Assembly (NCBI RefSeq): GCF_047663525.1
Contig: NC_092606.1
Coordinates: 8,120,501 to 8,184,500 of the forward strand
Length of the DNA: 64,000 nt
Origin: Anas platyrhynchos
Taxonomy: Eukaryota > Chordata > Aves > Anseriformes > Anatidae
Reading direction: 5' to 3'
The position numbers were made by a program, and so were the translations under genes. How positions within the stretch are numbered: the first letter of the stretch is position 1; every line of letters starts with the position of its first letter. The notes below the pieces were generated by a model, which searched no databases, was not told the DNA's origin, and saw only the letters and a list, made by a program, of their open reading frames with translations. Below, piece by piece: positions 13,788 through 24,932 of the stretch.

Positions 13788-14668
13788 AAAGGTTTCCATC
13801 GGAAACAAAAGTTACTCTCACAAGGCCGGTTACTTTCCCTAGCCCAGTAAGGCACCCTCTGATGCTCCAAACATAGCATGCTACATCTCTTATTTTAACA
13901 TTTTATTGCCTTAGGTCCAAAGACTGCTTTACACCTCTGCTAAGCTAGAGGGGAGATACCTGCAGTACCACCTTCTGCATGAACAGGTCTCATAAGCTAC
14001 AAAAGCATGAATTTAGTTTCATATAGCACTGGACTACATAATGACCAAGTTTAAATCCCAAATCTGCTCAAACTGCTTATTCTAGATGCTTTTGATTGCT
14101 CTGCCTGATCTGTTGATATGACCAGCTACACACTGATATAAAATATATGAAGTGTAACTGTTCTCAGCAGAATGGGACCTTACGTTCAGAGATAACTTGG
14201 AGATTCTACAGTAAATGCTCTACCCTTACATGTTAGTGTGACATGTTGGGATTAATCGATGATGATGCAGTATGCTGTGTCTTGACATAATTCTCAAGGA
14301 GTACCATGCTTCTGTTGCTTACTCAAAAAATATCTTTTTTCCTGAAAATGCTGAACTTGTTCTTTTGGCAGGAAAACTTTTCACTTGAAAACAATACATA
14401 ATCACAGAATCACATAATGTAGATATTTACTCAGATTTAGTAAGTTTTTAAATGTGTTCCACTCAAATTTTGTTCTAGTTTAGTTTCTTGGAAAACAAAA
14501 CAAAACAAAAAAATCTGGATTATGTCTAAATGTGTTTGTTTTTGTTTTTAAGTTCTGTTAACAAAACAAAGCCAGCTATCAGTAGCGTAACAGTTCTCAT
14601 CCTGGGACTAGCCTGAAGAGAAAATGGAGCTCAGAGGCTGTATGCAGGTGAATGGAAACTTGCATATA

Positions 14669-14725
14669 CGAGGTAGCTCCAAAAATAATAATAGAAAGTC
14701 TACATTCATCCATCTAAATGACCAC
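14669..14725 (-). mobile_element. Galluhop-type mariner terminal repeat relic
   Basis: Directly after a TA (14667-14668) comes CGAGGTAGCTCCAAAAATAA. This matches the terminal inverted repeat that I recall for the chicken mariner Galluhop at all but a few positions, allowing for G-to-A decay. The following bases (ATAGAAAGTCTACA) are compatible with the subterminal sequence of the transposase 3' side, giving a - strand orientation. The opposite terminal repeat and any transposase frame are absent, so this is one broken end. The assignment rests on about 35 bases plus memory. Confidence 0.45.
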
Positions 14726-14754
14726 AGGAGGCATATGGGAAGCATTCCCAGGAG

Positions 14755-14905
14755 AGAAATAGCACTTAACAGTGCCTACAGCAGCATCTATAAAGTGCTT
14801 GCCATGTTCCAATTAGCAGAGTATAAGTATCCTCTTTGTTCTTTACCCTGAAATGAGGCTGCCAAAGCTGGCAAGGACCTTATAGCACAGCTTTGGAGGC
14901 AGCAT
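14755..14905 (+). repeat. Possible MIR-like SINE relic
   Basis: TAGCACTTAACAGTGCCTAC, TATAAAGTGCTTGCCATG and CTTTACCCTGAAATGAGGCT are suggestive of MIR block order, but the alignment is poor and could be chance. Confidence 0.25.
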
Positions 14906-14966
14906 CACCAGTGTTCTTCCAAGGCTTACCGGGCGAGGTCTTCCCCTGCTCCTCACAGCATGTACC

Positions 14967-15114
14967 GTCAAGGTCAGCTGCTGGGGTGAGGCTTCGGAAC
15001 TCCACAGCCCGCTGAGATCTCATCTGCACTGACTGAAATGCATGGAGACAGGAAAAAGATTCAGTTTGTAAACATGTTCAGTATTAATTATTTAGTGTAT
15101 AGGGATAGGTGTGC
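14967..15114 (+). repeat. Diverged direct repeat, copy B (about 148 bp)
   Basis: This is the partner of copy A at 13640-13787, in the same orientation. The similarity may extend weakly beyond both ends. The mariner relic lies between the copies. The pair could be an old local duplication, or two members of an unidentified interspersed family. Confidence 0.75.
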
Positions 15115-18100
15115 GTTGGATCCCTTACCGAGTAATGACAGTTCTTCCCTGAAGGGCCTGAAGACCAAGGCATTGTTAGAGCATGATGCAGCTAAAAGTG
15201 TGTTTTGACCATTTCCAGATGATTTGGATGGGTGAGCCAGACTTACATGTATTCCTTTGCCTGGGCTCTGGTTGCAGTGGCAAATATATAGGGTGGAATG
15301 GAGGGGTGCTCTGTTTGAGATCTAGAGAGATGAAGTGGAAGAGGAGGGCTTGGTCCTCGATAAGTCAATTAGATGAGAGCAAATGCTCCTTTGGGAAGGG
15401 TGCATATGTTCCTTTAATAGCTCCGGGCTTTCTGCTGGCATAGCTACATTTGTGTCATATAGCAATTAGAGCTGAGGCATAATGACCTTATAGTGATCTT
15501 GACAAGCAGTGCATTAATTCACTGAAGAAGCTGGATATCAGACATGTTCTGCCTTAGTCTTACTTCTTCTTGAAGCATCCAGACAAATCCTATGCACTTA
15601 CTATAGCAGCAAACAGTGGCACCTGCTACCCAGGAAGGTCAAAATCAAAGCATGCCATTCCTTTACCCAATTACCCATGCAATAATATTTTATAGGCAAC
15701 TGCATCTGGATTACAGAAACATGATTATTCTGATTGGCTACTATTATGTAGTGCATGTATCTGAGGAGACTGAGATCTTGAGCGCTCTCCCAAGTCCTGA
15801 TGTCCCTGCGTTATCCAGGTTTGGAGAATTGAAGCACCTCCCAGAGTCTCCCCCTCTCCCGTGTTTAGTCTGCAAGAAGAGCAGAGCAGGCAGATTCCAT
15901 AGAAACCTACACACTTGAGCTTAGGAAGGACTAAACCAAGGTTAATATTTCCTCTGAAAAACATTCTCTTTCTGCAGGAGCAGGCTACAAATTTGTAAAA
16001 ATGAACCAGGATTGTCTAGTTCAAACTGTACAAGTTCAGAATGTCATTTAGAGGCTGTTAGGATTCACTTTCAATTTAAACATTTCTTTCTACTACAGGG
16101 AGCTTTTTACTACAGGGAAACTGGGTCAGAACCAGCACCGTAACTTTTCGCTTCAGCTTCGTCACTCCTCTGCTTCGGACAAAGCCTAAACCACTAGAGG
16201 TCAGGGGAGGAACAGGCAGGGAGACCCCCTGAAAAATGGAGGTGAGGATAAAATTCGGCAAGGGAGGCATTTCTCCGTGGCTGTATGATTTAGGCTGATT
16301 TAGAGAGCATTGATTTTTCTAGACAACCTTGTAATGAAAACACAGGAGTGTTACTGGTATCTGACATCTTTCTTTGGTCCCTGGTTTTGCTGCAGACTTC
16401 CAACAAGACCTTTACAAGACACCTGATTGCTCTGTGCCACAGACCCCCCATCTGTCCCCCAGACTTCTGCTGCACGTTGTGTTTTCTTCATTCACATCAA
16501 GCACTGTAGGGCAGTGATTGTCTTCTCCCAGAGGGGGAAGAAGAACAGGGCCCCACCAGCCCCTGGGGCTGACTGAAGTGCAGGACACTCACCTCTTCTC
16601 TTATCTCCGAGCATTTTCTTCACCAAGAAAAACTTGGTTAACCTGGCTTAGCAAAGGAGGTCCAGCTACAGGATGGAGGCTCTCTGACAGATGACAGGTA
16701 TTCGCCAGGTGCCCTCTTCGATGTGTTTTTGCTTTTCATCTGCAGCGTGTGGGTTATAGGCAGAGAAGTCAGGCTGTGCTTGCCATATTAGCTCCCATCA
16801 GCAGAAGCTAAGGGGCTGGGGATGTGACCCTCAGCACCACAGCTGTGGCTGAGCCCAGGGTGGCAAGTGGCCGTCTGCCAGGAGAGGGAGCTGCCTGCCC
16901 TCTGATGGAGCACACAGGGCGGTGTGGGTGTGGGGGAAAGGGCAGTTCCTCACCTGTGCCTGCTTCTTGCAAAGCTGGAGGGAAGCAGAGTAAGGACAGT
17001 TCTTGCCTTGGCCTTTTTCAGGGCTGAGATGTGTTAATCCTTGTATAGGAGTCTCACCGCTGTCCTCAGAGCACAGAAGGAGGCTGCGATGCAGATGGTT
17101 GGGAATCTGCTTGCCTGCTTGGGATGGCCACAGCAGAATCAGGGGGTGCAGGGTACTGCAGGGTGGTAGCTCTGGGAGCCCTGTGCATGTGTGCAGGGGA
17201 TGCCAGCACACACCAGGGAATGTGCTGAAATCCCTGTGGCTGAGGTGAAACAGCAGGCTTCAGCCTATGAATATTTTTAAGTTCTTTTGAGTATTTCTCC
17301 ACTATTTGTTCTGTCACTTTCTGTCAGAAATCTGAACTAGCCCAGGAAACACGTCCTGCGTTCCAGGTACGATGCAGCACACAGTGGGGTTACACCTAGG
17401 GAAGCATTCCCCACGAAGGTTTGCCCTGTGCCTGCTGCTGACCTCCCAGGCTGAGCAAGCTGGTGTCTGGCTCATGCACGGGGCACGTGCTGCTGGCTAG
17501 GGGCTGTGAAATGAGGGGTGAGGAAGTATCAGAAGGAATTTGAGGGTGAGTCACATACCAAGGGCTTGGGATTTGTAATGCATCTGGTTGCTCGCAGTGT
17601 TGTTGCAAGAAACAGAGTATTTCCTTGTCCTGGCAATGTTGTTTGATTACTGTACTCACAGCCGTCTGCCCCCCACCCTGCCCCACCCCGCTACGGTAAT
17701 AGGATTGCCACCTGTCCCCTGGGGGTGGAGAAAAATAGTTCACATTTTTCCTCCTCATTGCTCCTTTGCTGTGACTCTCAGCCCTGGTCTCTCACAGCTG
17801 GTGGCATCAGGAGGCCCCTTCCTAAATGCCTGGGGGAGCCTTGGTGATTAGGGTCTCCTGGGCTGCTGCGTAAGGGAAGGGCTCTGGCTGCCCGTGGCAG
17901 GCACGCTTCTCCATGCTGAGTGAAGTGATTGCTGCTCAAGGAGTATTAGGCATGTGTGAATGATTACACCCACAGCTTCTCGGTTAGTGCTGCTCATTCT
18001 CCATCTGCTCCGAGGAAGATCGAGGAAAGCCGCCAGGAAAATGCAGTAGTAAATAACGTTTCTATTGCACCTGCCATCAGAGAGTGGCAAAGTGTTCCGT

Positions 18101-18284
18101 GAGTTATGCTGGAGTCCTGCTGCCCCTGGGAAATGGGAACACGTTCTGGTGTGGTCTGGTAGTGTGCAAACTGGGAGATGCGGAGAGCTGGCATCCCAGG
18201 GCAACAGGGAACTGGTGGGGTCGATGTCCCTATTTCCATTTTCAGGCTTGCAATAAGAACTCCCAGTTGAGGATGGAGCACAGC
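15115..18284. other. Non-coding DNA, no gene seen
   Basis: The GC content rises after about 16700 and overlapping frames of 100-150 codons occur on both strands. None has a recognisable domain, and they overlap one another on opposite strands, which is typical of chance frames in GC-richer DNA. Confidence 0.5.
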
Positions 18285-18635
18285 AAGTTAGACGCCTCGA
18301 CACGGCGATTTCAGGAAACTGGAAGTGCTACCAGATTGCTCAGTGAGTTTTTAGGCGTGTAAATATCGGTGTTCGTGGGCTTGCTGTACCACAAGCACCC
18401 ACTGGGCGGGATGTTGCACCTCGCTTCGCACCGCACGCTGACAGCAATCCTTCCCTGCGACCTCGCAGCAGCTGGTACCGCGAACCTCCCGAGAGGTTAC
18501 TGCTTCACCCACAACTTAGCAAGAGATTTCTGCGGTTTCCTGCATATTACACCTTGTACTCAAACACCTTAACTAAAAAGAGCATCCTGCGGAGTAGGCT
18601 GTGTCAGCGTAGTGCCTCGAGAAGCGCGCTGTGCT
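18285..18635. promoter_or_regulatory. Isolated CpG-dense patch
   Basis: About 23 CpG dinucleotides occur in about 340 bp here, while the surrounding kilobases have only scattered ones. GC content is moderate, so it is a CpG cluster rather than a classical island. It contains no recognisable exon or repeat. It might be an unmethylated regulatory element or the promoter of a non-coding transcript upstream of SPNS2. The CpG count is observed; the role is inferred. Confidence 0.4.
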
Positions 18636-19861
18636 AAAGGTAAAGGATGCAGCCCCTGTCCCTCACAGAGGTACTTCTTTTCTAAAGAAATGGGAAGAAA
18701 AAAAGGTAAAGATATTGGTGTGAAGGCCTTGACTAAAGGTGTTGCAGCCCAAGGGTATGTTAGGAGTGTGGGCTGATGCTCCCTGTTGGAAGCCCCTTAG
18801 GTTTTGTGTGTTATAAAAGCTCACAGCGCAGCAGGATGGCTGCTTCAGAGGGAATTCTCTCTGCCTCTGGATATGAGCAGGGGCAAGCTGTGGGTAGCTT
18901 ATCTGGAGGCTAATGTATCTGGGGGCTAGTTTGAAATCTCCAGCCAGTCAGCAGAAGCATGTTGCACCTGGCTGTTCAGCTGGATTCCTTGGCACTGGAG
19001 TTTGCAGTGCAAATGTGCTCACTGGGATCCTTGATGTTACTGCTCACAGCACCAACATGCAGCCAGTTGTGGGGATGGAGTGCAGTGCAGGGCCAAGGAG
19101 GATGCAGCAAGCACCGAAAGGGCTGTTCTTCTGCACAGTCTTCACTGTTCCTGTGTTTTCTGGGCTGGAGGAAGCTGTGGTAGGGAAGAGGGGCCTGACT
19201 TGTGGCACAGGCAGCTGTATGACTTAGGAGGAAATGCCAGCAGCAAAGAACTACAGCCACCTTTAAGCATTTTGGTAAACCCATCCCTGCATCATCACCA
19301 CAGAACACCTGCCTGGAGGTCTCTGACCACTGAAGGTCAGAAGGACAAGCCAGGTTGCTCATGGGCTCTTTCTAAAGGCGCTTCTTTTCATGTCTGCAAA
19401 CCTAGGTGATGATTCTGAAAGAAGCTTTGGATTTCGTGCGTAAGGAAGTAAAACACCACTGGGAAGGCTGCACAGCCGTTATCACCCATCTGGGGAACGC
19501 CTGCTATGCTGGGTGGCAGCGACAGCTTTCCTAGTGGCTTGCTCTCTGGCTGTTCAGGCTAATCAAAGCTCAGCAGAGACAGTAACTTGCTGCTCACCTG
19601 AAATACGGTTTGGACTGTCACGATGTTTTAGTATTTGTGCTTCGCTTCAAAGAACATTACAGAGATTGTGTTTTTCTTGGAAATGCTAGTGGATGAGCTG
19701 GAGAGCGCCAGCATCAGAAAGCTGTGCAGATATCACCTGTACGCACAGCCTTCTGTAGGTTTGTCTGTGCAAAGGCTTGCACCGTTTGGCTCGCCCAACT
19801 TTTGGAGGTTTCCTCTGAAGTGGTAACACTTTTTCATCTCGTCAGAGACCTTTGTTTTACT

Positions 19862-19990
19862 TGGTGACCATTGAATGGAGGAAGAAAGGAAATGAAGTGG
19901 CTTGTTCAGGGCCAGCAACGGGGGCTGTCAGAACTGCATTTAGTTATCGGGTATAATTCTGCCTGATGCTGTGCCAAAACCACACCTCTC
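19862..19990 (+). repeat. MIR-like SINE relic
   Basis: The blocks GAATGGAGGAAGAAAGGAAA, TGAAGTGGCTTGTTCAGGGC, CTGTCAGAACTGCA and TCTGCCTGATGC appear in the same order as the MIR core and 3' half (GATGAGGAAACTGAGG...AAGTGACTTGCCCAAGGTC...GGCAG). Divergence is high. Confidence 0.45.
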
Positions 19991-20527
19991 CAGGGAGCTG
20001 CTTAGATGGAGCGGGGCATTCTTACGGCCTGAAGTCAGCTCAGGTTTTGCATCTTGTTGAACTAGTTTTTCTCACCCTCTCAGTGATAACTGCGACAAGG
20101 GCAAATCGACTCCTACCTGCGCGATCCAAACACGCTGCTGGTTAACCCTGCCATGTTTGTGTGGGAGGAGGATGTTTCCAAGTGCTAAGAGGGAAAGTTA
20201 CTGTTAAGAGGTCAGTTACATAATTATGTTGCTTTTAGGGCACACTTCTCCGTGGGCTGGAGGTGGGGAAGGGCAGTGCTAGTCCTATGGTGCTCAGATG
20301 TGAAAAACAGCATTGTGTTTCATCGCCTATTCCACAGGGAGTTCAGTCCACAAAAATGAAGGAAAACCCAAATGCTAAAAATGTTTCTCTGGAAAAGAGC
20401 TCACAAAACATTCATGTGGTATTAAGGGCCAGCTACTTTGTGGTGATAAAAGCGCTGTGGCTTGGGTATTGTTGGATTGTGAAGTCCTTCACAAGCTGTG
20501 GTTTCGTCACAAAGAAAGCTCTCTCTG

Positions 20528-20565
20528 TTTTTTTTTTTGTTTGTTTTTTTTTGTTTTTTTTTTTT
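20528..20565. repeat. T-rich tract with scattered G
   Basis: Four T runs separated by single G or GTTTG interruptions. It is low-complexity sequence. Confidence 0.9.
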
Positions 20566-23500
20566 CAACACCAGTATTTCTAAGGCCTTGGTTATTTTTC
20601 AATAAGCAAAAGCCAAGGAGTCAGGGGCATCACTGAACATGTTTTTTTGTAGCGGTGAAAAATGTTTTTCAGATAGAATCAACGGTGATGAGAAACTTTC
20701 ACTGCTCTCTCATCATCCTCTAGCTACTGTTTGGCTGTGGCATAGTCTAAAGCTGCAGACAGAGCTAATGGCAGGCCCTGACTTATTAATGTTTCTAACA
20801 TAAAGTGTTGACGTTGTGATGAGCTTTTAACTTTCTCAGTCTTCCTTGCAACATGGAATTTGTGTGTAAACTACAGCTCCAAAATCCATTTGCATTGTCC
20901 GGAAAAATCCATGCAGGACAACTGCTCCCCTTTCTCCTGTGCTAAAGACAAGACAGGCTGTAAGGAACTGGAAAGGGACTGCATAGATAAAAAGCTCTGC
21001 CAGGTTGGTGCTAGAAGGCTTCTCTCTTTCATTAGAGTCATATCTGCATAAAATCTTTGCAAGATTATTAAAAAGAGACCTATTACTGGTGACTATCATA
21101 TGAAGACACACCTCCCAGATAATAGACCAGAGAGAAGATGCTATTAAATGTAAGGTCAGATTGTCCTGGATATTATATCTGACAGATCTTTCTCATCAAA
21201 ATGTGCCTGAATCAACAAGAGATGATATAATTTCAAATATGATTTCTGCAAGTGGTAAGGATATTATAAAAAAGCTGCTGAAAAACATTATCCTACCTTG
21301 GGTGATCATAAGCTGGTTCTATTTAAATTAAATGAAAGGATAAACAAAAGTAGGTTTGTGAATCAGATTTTCTGTTTCAGGAGAAAAACTGATTAGGGAG
21401 CCCAACTTAGTTAAATACGGAGAAGGCCTGGAATTTTTGTCAGCTATTTTACAAATATTACTGGAATTCCTCCTGAATGCAGGGCTCTTCACTCCAGCAT
21501 ACTGAAAGAACTACAATATAGCAGCAGAGTGTTTGAACAAATCTGCCTTTTGAGAATAGGATCCTACAAGCAGAGAAGAGAACTATATTTAAGAGTTAGG
21601 AAAAAGTGATCTGGCTAACAGGTCTTTGATCATCATAAATTGGGAATATTGAAAGAGTAATTGGAAGGGAAGGGGGCAAAGGGACAAAGTCCCATTTGGT
21701 TTTATGAAACAGGAATAATGCTCAGTTTAGCTGTGCAATTCCTTTCATAAGATAGGGAAGATAACAAGAGATATGAATCCCAGTAAAACAATTCATATCG
21801 GATTACCAAGGGAATAATTTGCAAGTGAGGATGTGAGAATAAGCGCGTTTTAGGCTGAATCTTTAAAAGATGAGACAAGCAGCATTGAAATGAGATGAGA
21901 GTATTGAGAAATGAAATTTCTAATAATCCATGTGATCTTATTCAATATTTTGTATTGGTTTACGTTTATGGAGAATTTTTAAATCTAATGCAACTGAAAT
22001 GGATACAATTCAGCAATACAAGGTGCGGGATTATGAGCCTGTAAGTCAGCAAGGATTTCTGCTATACAGAACACTTAGGTGAAATCAGATGAGGAAGAAG
22101 ACTAGATATAAGGCCAGTCAAAGGGTGGATCCAGCCTGTCAGGCAGGAAGCATGTAATTGTAGATGTAGTAATCAGGAAAAGATAAAGGTTTATTAATAT
22201 ATGGCAAAAAGTAGGAATGAAATCTCTAGAGTTCTTCATGGGGCTCTTAGCGCGGAAACAAGCGCAGAAAAAGGTTATCCATTTCCCAGTCATCCTAAGA
22301 ACCAGTTTTATGAGTGAAGGTAAGAGCCTACCCTGTGAGGGGCAAGATTCTGTCTATAAATATATCATAGGAATGAACAACAGGAAACTAAATATATTTA
22401 ACCCAAAAGATAGCATGAGTCAAAGAGCAAAAGGGTATGGGAGCTGTGGGAAAGTTTTTAGAATACGAAGGTCTGGAAGGCTTTTCCAGTCCCACGTTTT
22501 ATGGAAAGGATAAAAGAGATGCAGCTGAACTAGCTACCATCATAAGCACCAGGTGCCATCACAGATAATTCTATTTTTTTTTCTAATGGGCTGGAAACTG
22601 AACTATTTTTAGGAGCAGTATTAAGGTGGAGTCTGGTTATTTCCATCAGTGGTTACTAAATACCCCTCACCTCTGTTTTTTGGGATAACTGTTCCTGAGA
22701 GCTTTCCAGGCCAATACACATTTTGCTAAAAGAATTTCAGACCTGCCCATGAATCAACATTGAATATATGTATCCTGAAAGGATGTGCCAATCTCTACCT
22801 CTACATTCTCTTCCCCTGAGTAGAAAGCACATTTCCTGATTCCACAGCCACGCTGTAATTCAATTAAAGGAACTGCTGATGGCAATTTGTGCAGCTTATG
22901 AATGGCAGGAAAAAGTGAGTTACAGTAGTATTCAACCAGATCCTCTACTGCAAGACGTGGTCCTCACTTGCAAAGGTTTTATTTTTAATGTTCTTTCCAC
23001 ACGTTCACCAGTATCACTGTAATTCACAGAATAAGGCATAGGATACAGCCGTGTGAATATTGCTGATTGAGTCGCTTTAGGAAATGATGCAGGTTGAAGA
23101 GCTTGTGATATTCTTCCTGCTGCGGTGAGTTTTTCCAGTATGCAGCCCAGCCTTCTTTACAGTGAAGAAGTTTGCCAATGATGCTCAGTCTTCTCTCACC
23201 TCTAGGCATAAGATTGCCTTGTTCTTTTGTCTTGGCTTGCATGGTTATGTGATTGCACGTTGGTCTGGCTGTAGATTACATTTCAGAATGAAGTTGGAGA
23301 AGATCAGCTTTGGCATCTCCGAGCACCAGGTATGCGATGTACCTGTCTGGGAAGAATTACCTGCTAAAAAGAGCTAGCTGGCAACAGTTTCCTGTTTGAA
23401 CTATACAGGTTTTAGAAAAGTATCTGATTTTGACTGAAAAAAAAATTTGTAAAGTAGAACTGCAACAATTGCTGGTGATTTGGTTCAGCTAATTATCGAT

Positions 23501-24917
23501 AAACACAAATTTTGTTTGTACTTTAAATCTTTGTAGCTTCATATCCTAGCTGGAAAGGATTTATTTTTATTTTTATTACAGTTTTGTTACACAGATAGAG
23601 TCTGTAGCAACAGAATTCATTTTCCCGTATATGTGCTCAAAAATCTGTGCAAGTAAGCCCTTGGCCTAAAAATCCAAACCCATTGAGCTTCTTGAATTTT
23701 TCATTTTAAAATGTCGTTCCCAGCCCCTTCATCTTTCTTGCAGCTGTTTCCTGAGTACTCACTCTTCTATTTATCAACAGCATTCTGGAGTGGTAGTCAA
23801 CGAAACTGTACTTGTTGTGTCAGCAGTGGATGTGGCACCACAATTAAAAGGTGATGTCACTCGCTTCCTACTCCAGGTTTCTGTGATGTTCATAGCCCTT
23901 TTTTTCCGCAGCACTCAACTGGGAGCTCACATTCAATTGAGCTTTTGCTGTCAGCCCAGTCACATTTCCAGACTGAAGAATTTTGTCCTGTAAGACCTAT
24001 GTTCTGTGTTCCTAGCTGTTAAAATATATTATTCCAGTTTACCAACCAATCCAGATCTTTCCAGCAGTAAGCTCTGCCACTCTTATTTTACTAGAGACTG
24101 TAGCCCTGGTTGTTGATTGCTTTTCTTCTTGTCACTAACAATATATTAAAACAAACAGAGCTAAACTTCCTGAGGGACTCCTTCAGAAATACGCTTAGTA
24201 ATATATCTCCCCTTACAATTATATCTTGTGACTTGTTATATAGCCAAGTCTAATTCATTTAACATCTCGTGTTAAGTCTGAATTGTTGTGGATCCCTAAT
24301 CAGCATGTTATATAATACCAAATTAAGTGTTGTGCAAAATCCATTATAGTGATGTTGTTACCTTTCAGCAGGCAAGCAAAATTTTGATCCCATTAGAATA
24401 AAAATTAATTTCATTTGGTAATTATTACCTTTTTACTTTTTAATAAATGTTTGTGCATTGGTACTAATTACATGATCCCCATATTTCTCGATTAATCGAG
24501 TCCCGTGCCAGTCTTTATGTTATTTTACGCACAACTACTGCCAGGTTGGCAGACCTGTATTTATACTTATAAAATATCAGCACAACATGAACTCACTTCC
24601 AGGCTTCTGGAAGCTCTCCATGTTAACAGTTATCAGCATGTCATGTGTCAGCAGAGCAGAGAGCCCTCATCCAGCTCTTTTAACAATCTCTGAAGTTCTG
24701 ACTTAAAAGCATCTTAAGCCTTAGTACCTTCAGACTGCAGCACAGTCTGTTGTTGACAGCTCTACTCCTTTATCTAATGATGGAGGTAGTACACTGTCGA
24801 CACTACTCTTATGTTAAAATAGACTTGAAAATGAAAATATTGTTTACAGAATATTTTGTCCTTTTGCTTTGTTATCAATTTGTTTTATCTACACTTTTGA
24901 ATTTATCAAAAAATGTC

Positions 24918-24932
24918 TTTTTTTTTTTTTTT
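24918..24932. repeat. Poly-T tract (15 T)
   Basis: A simple homopolymer in the AT-rich upstream region. Confidence 0.85.

Noticed and set aside
14399..14420. TAATCACAGAATCACATAAT resembling the inverted CR1 tail
   Set aside because: The following sequence shows none of the expected GGTTTGGGTTGGAAGGGACC block, so the match is probably coincidental.
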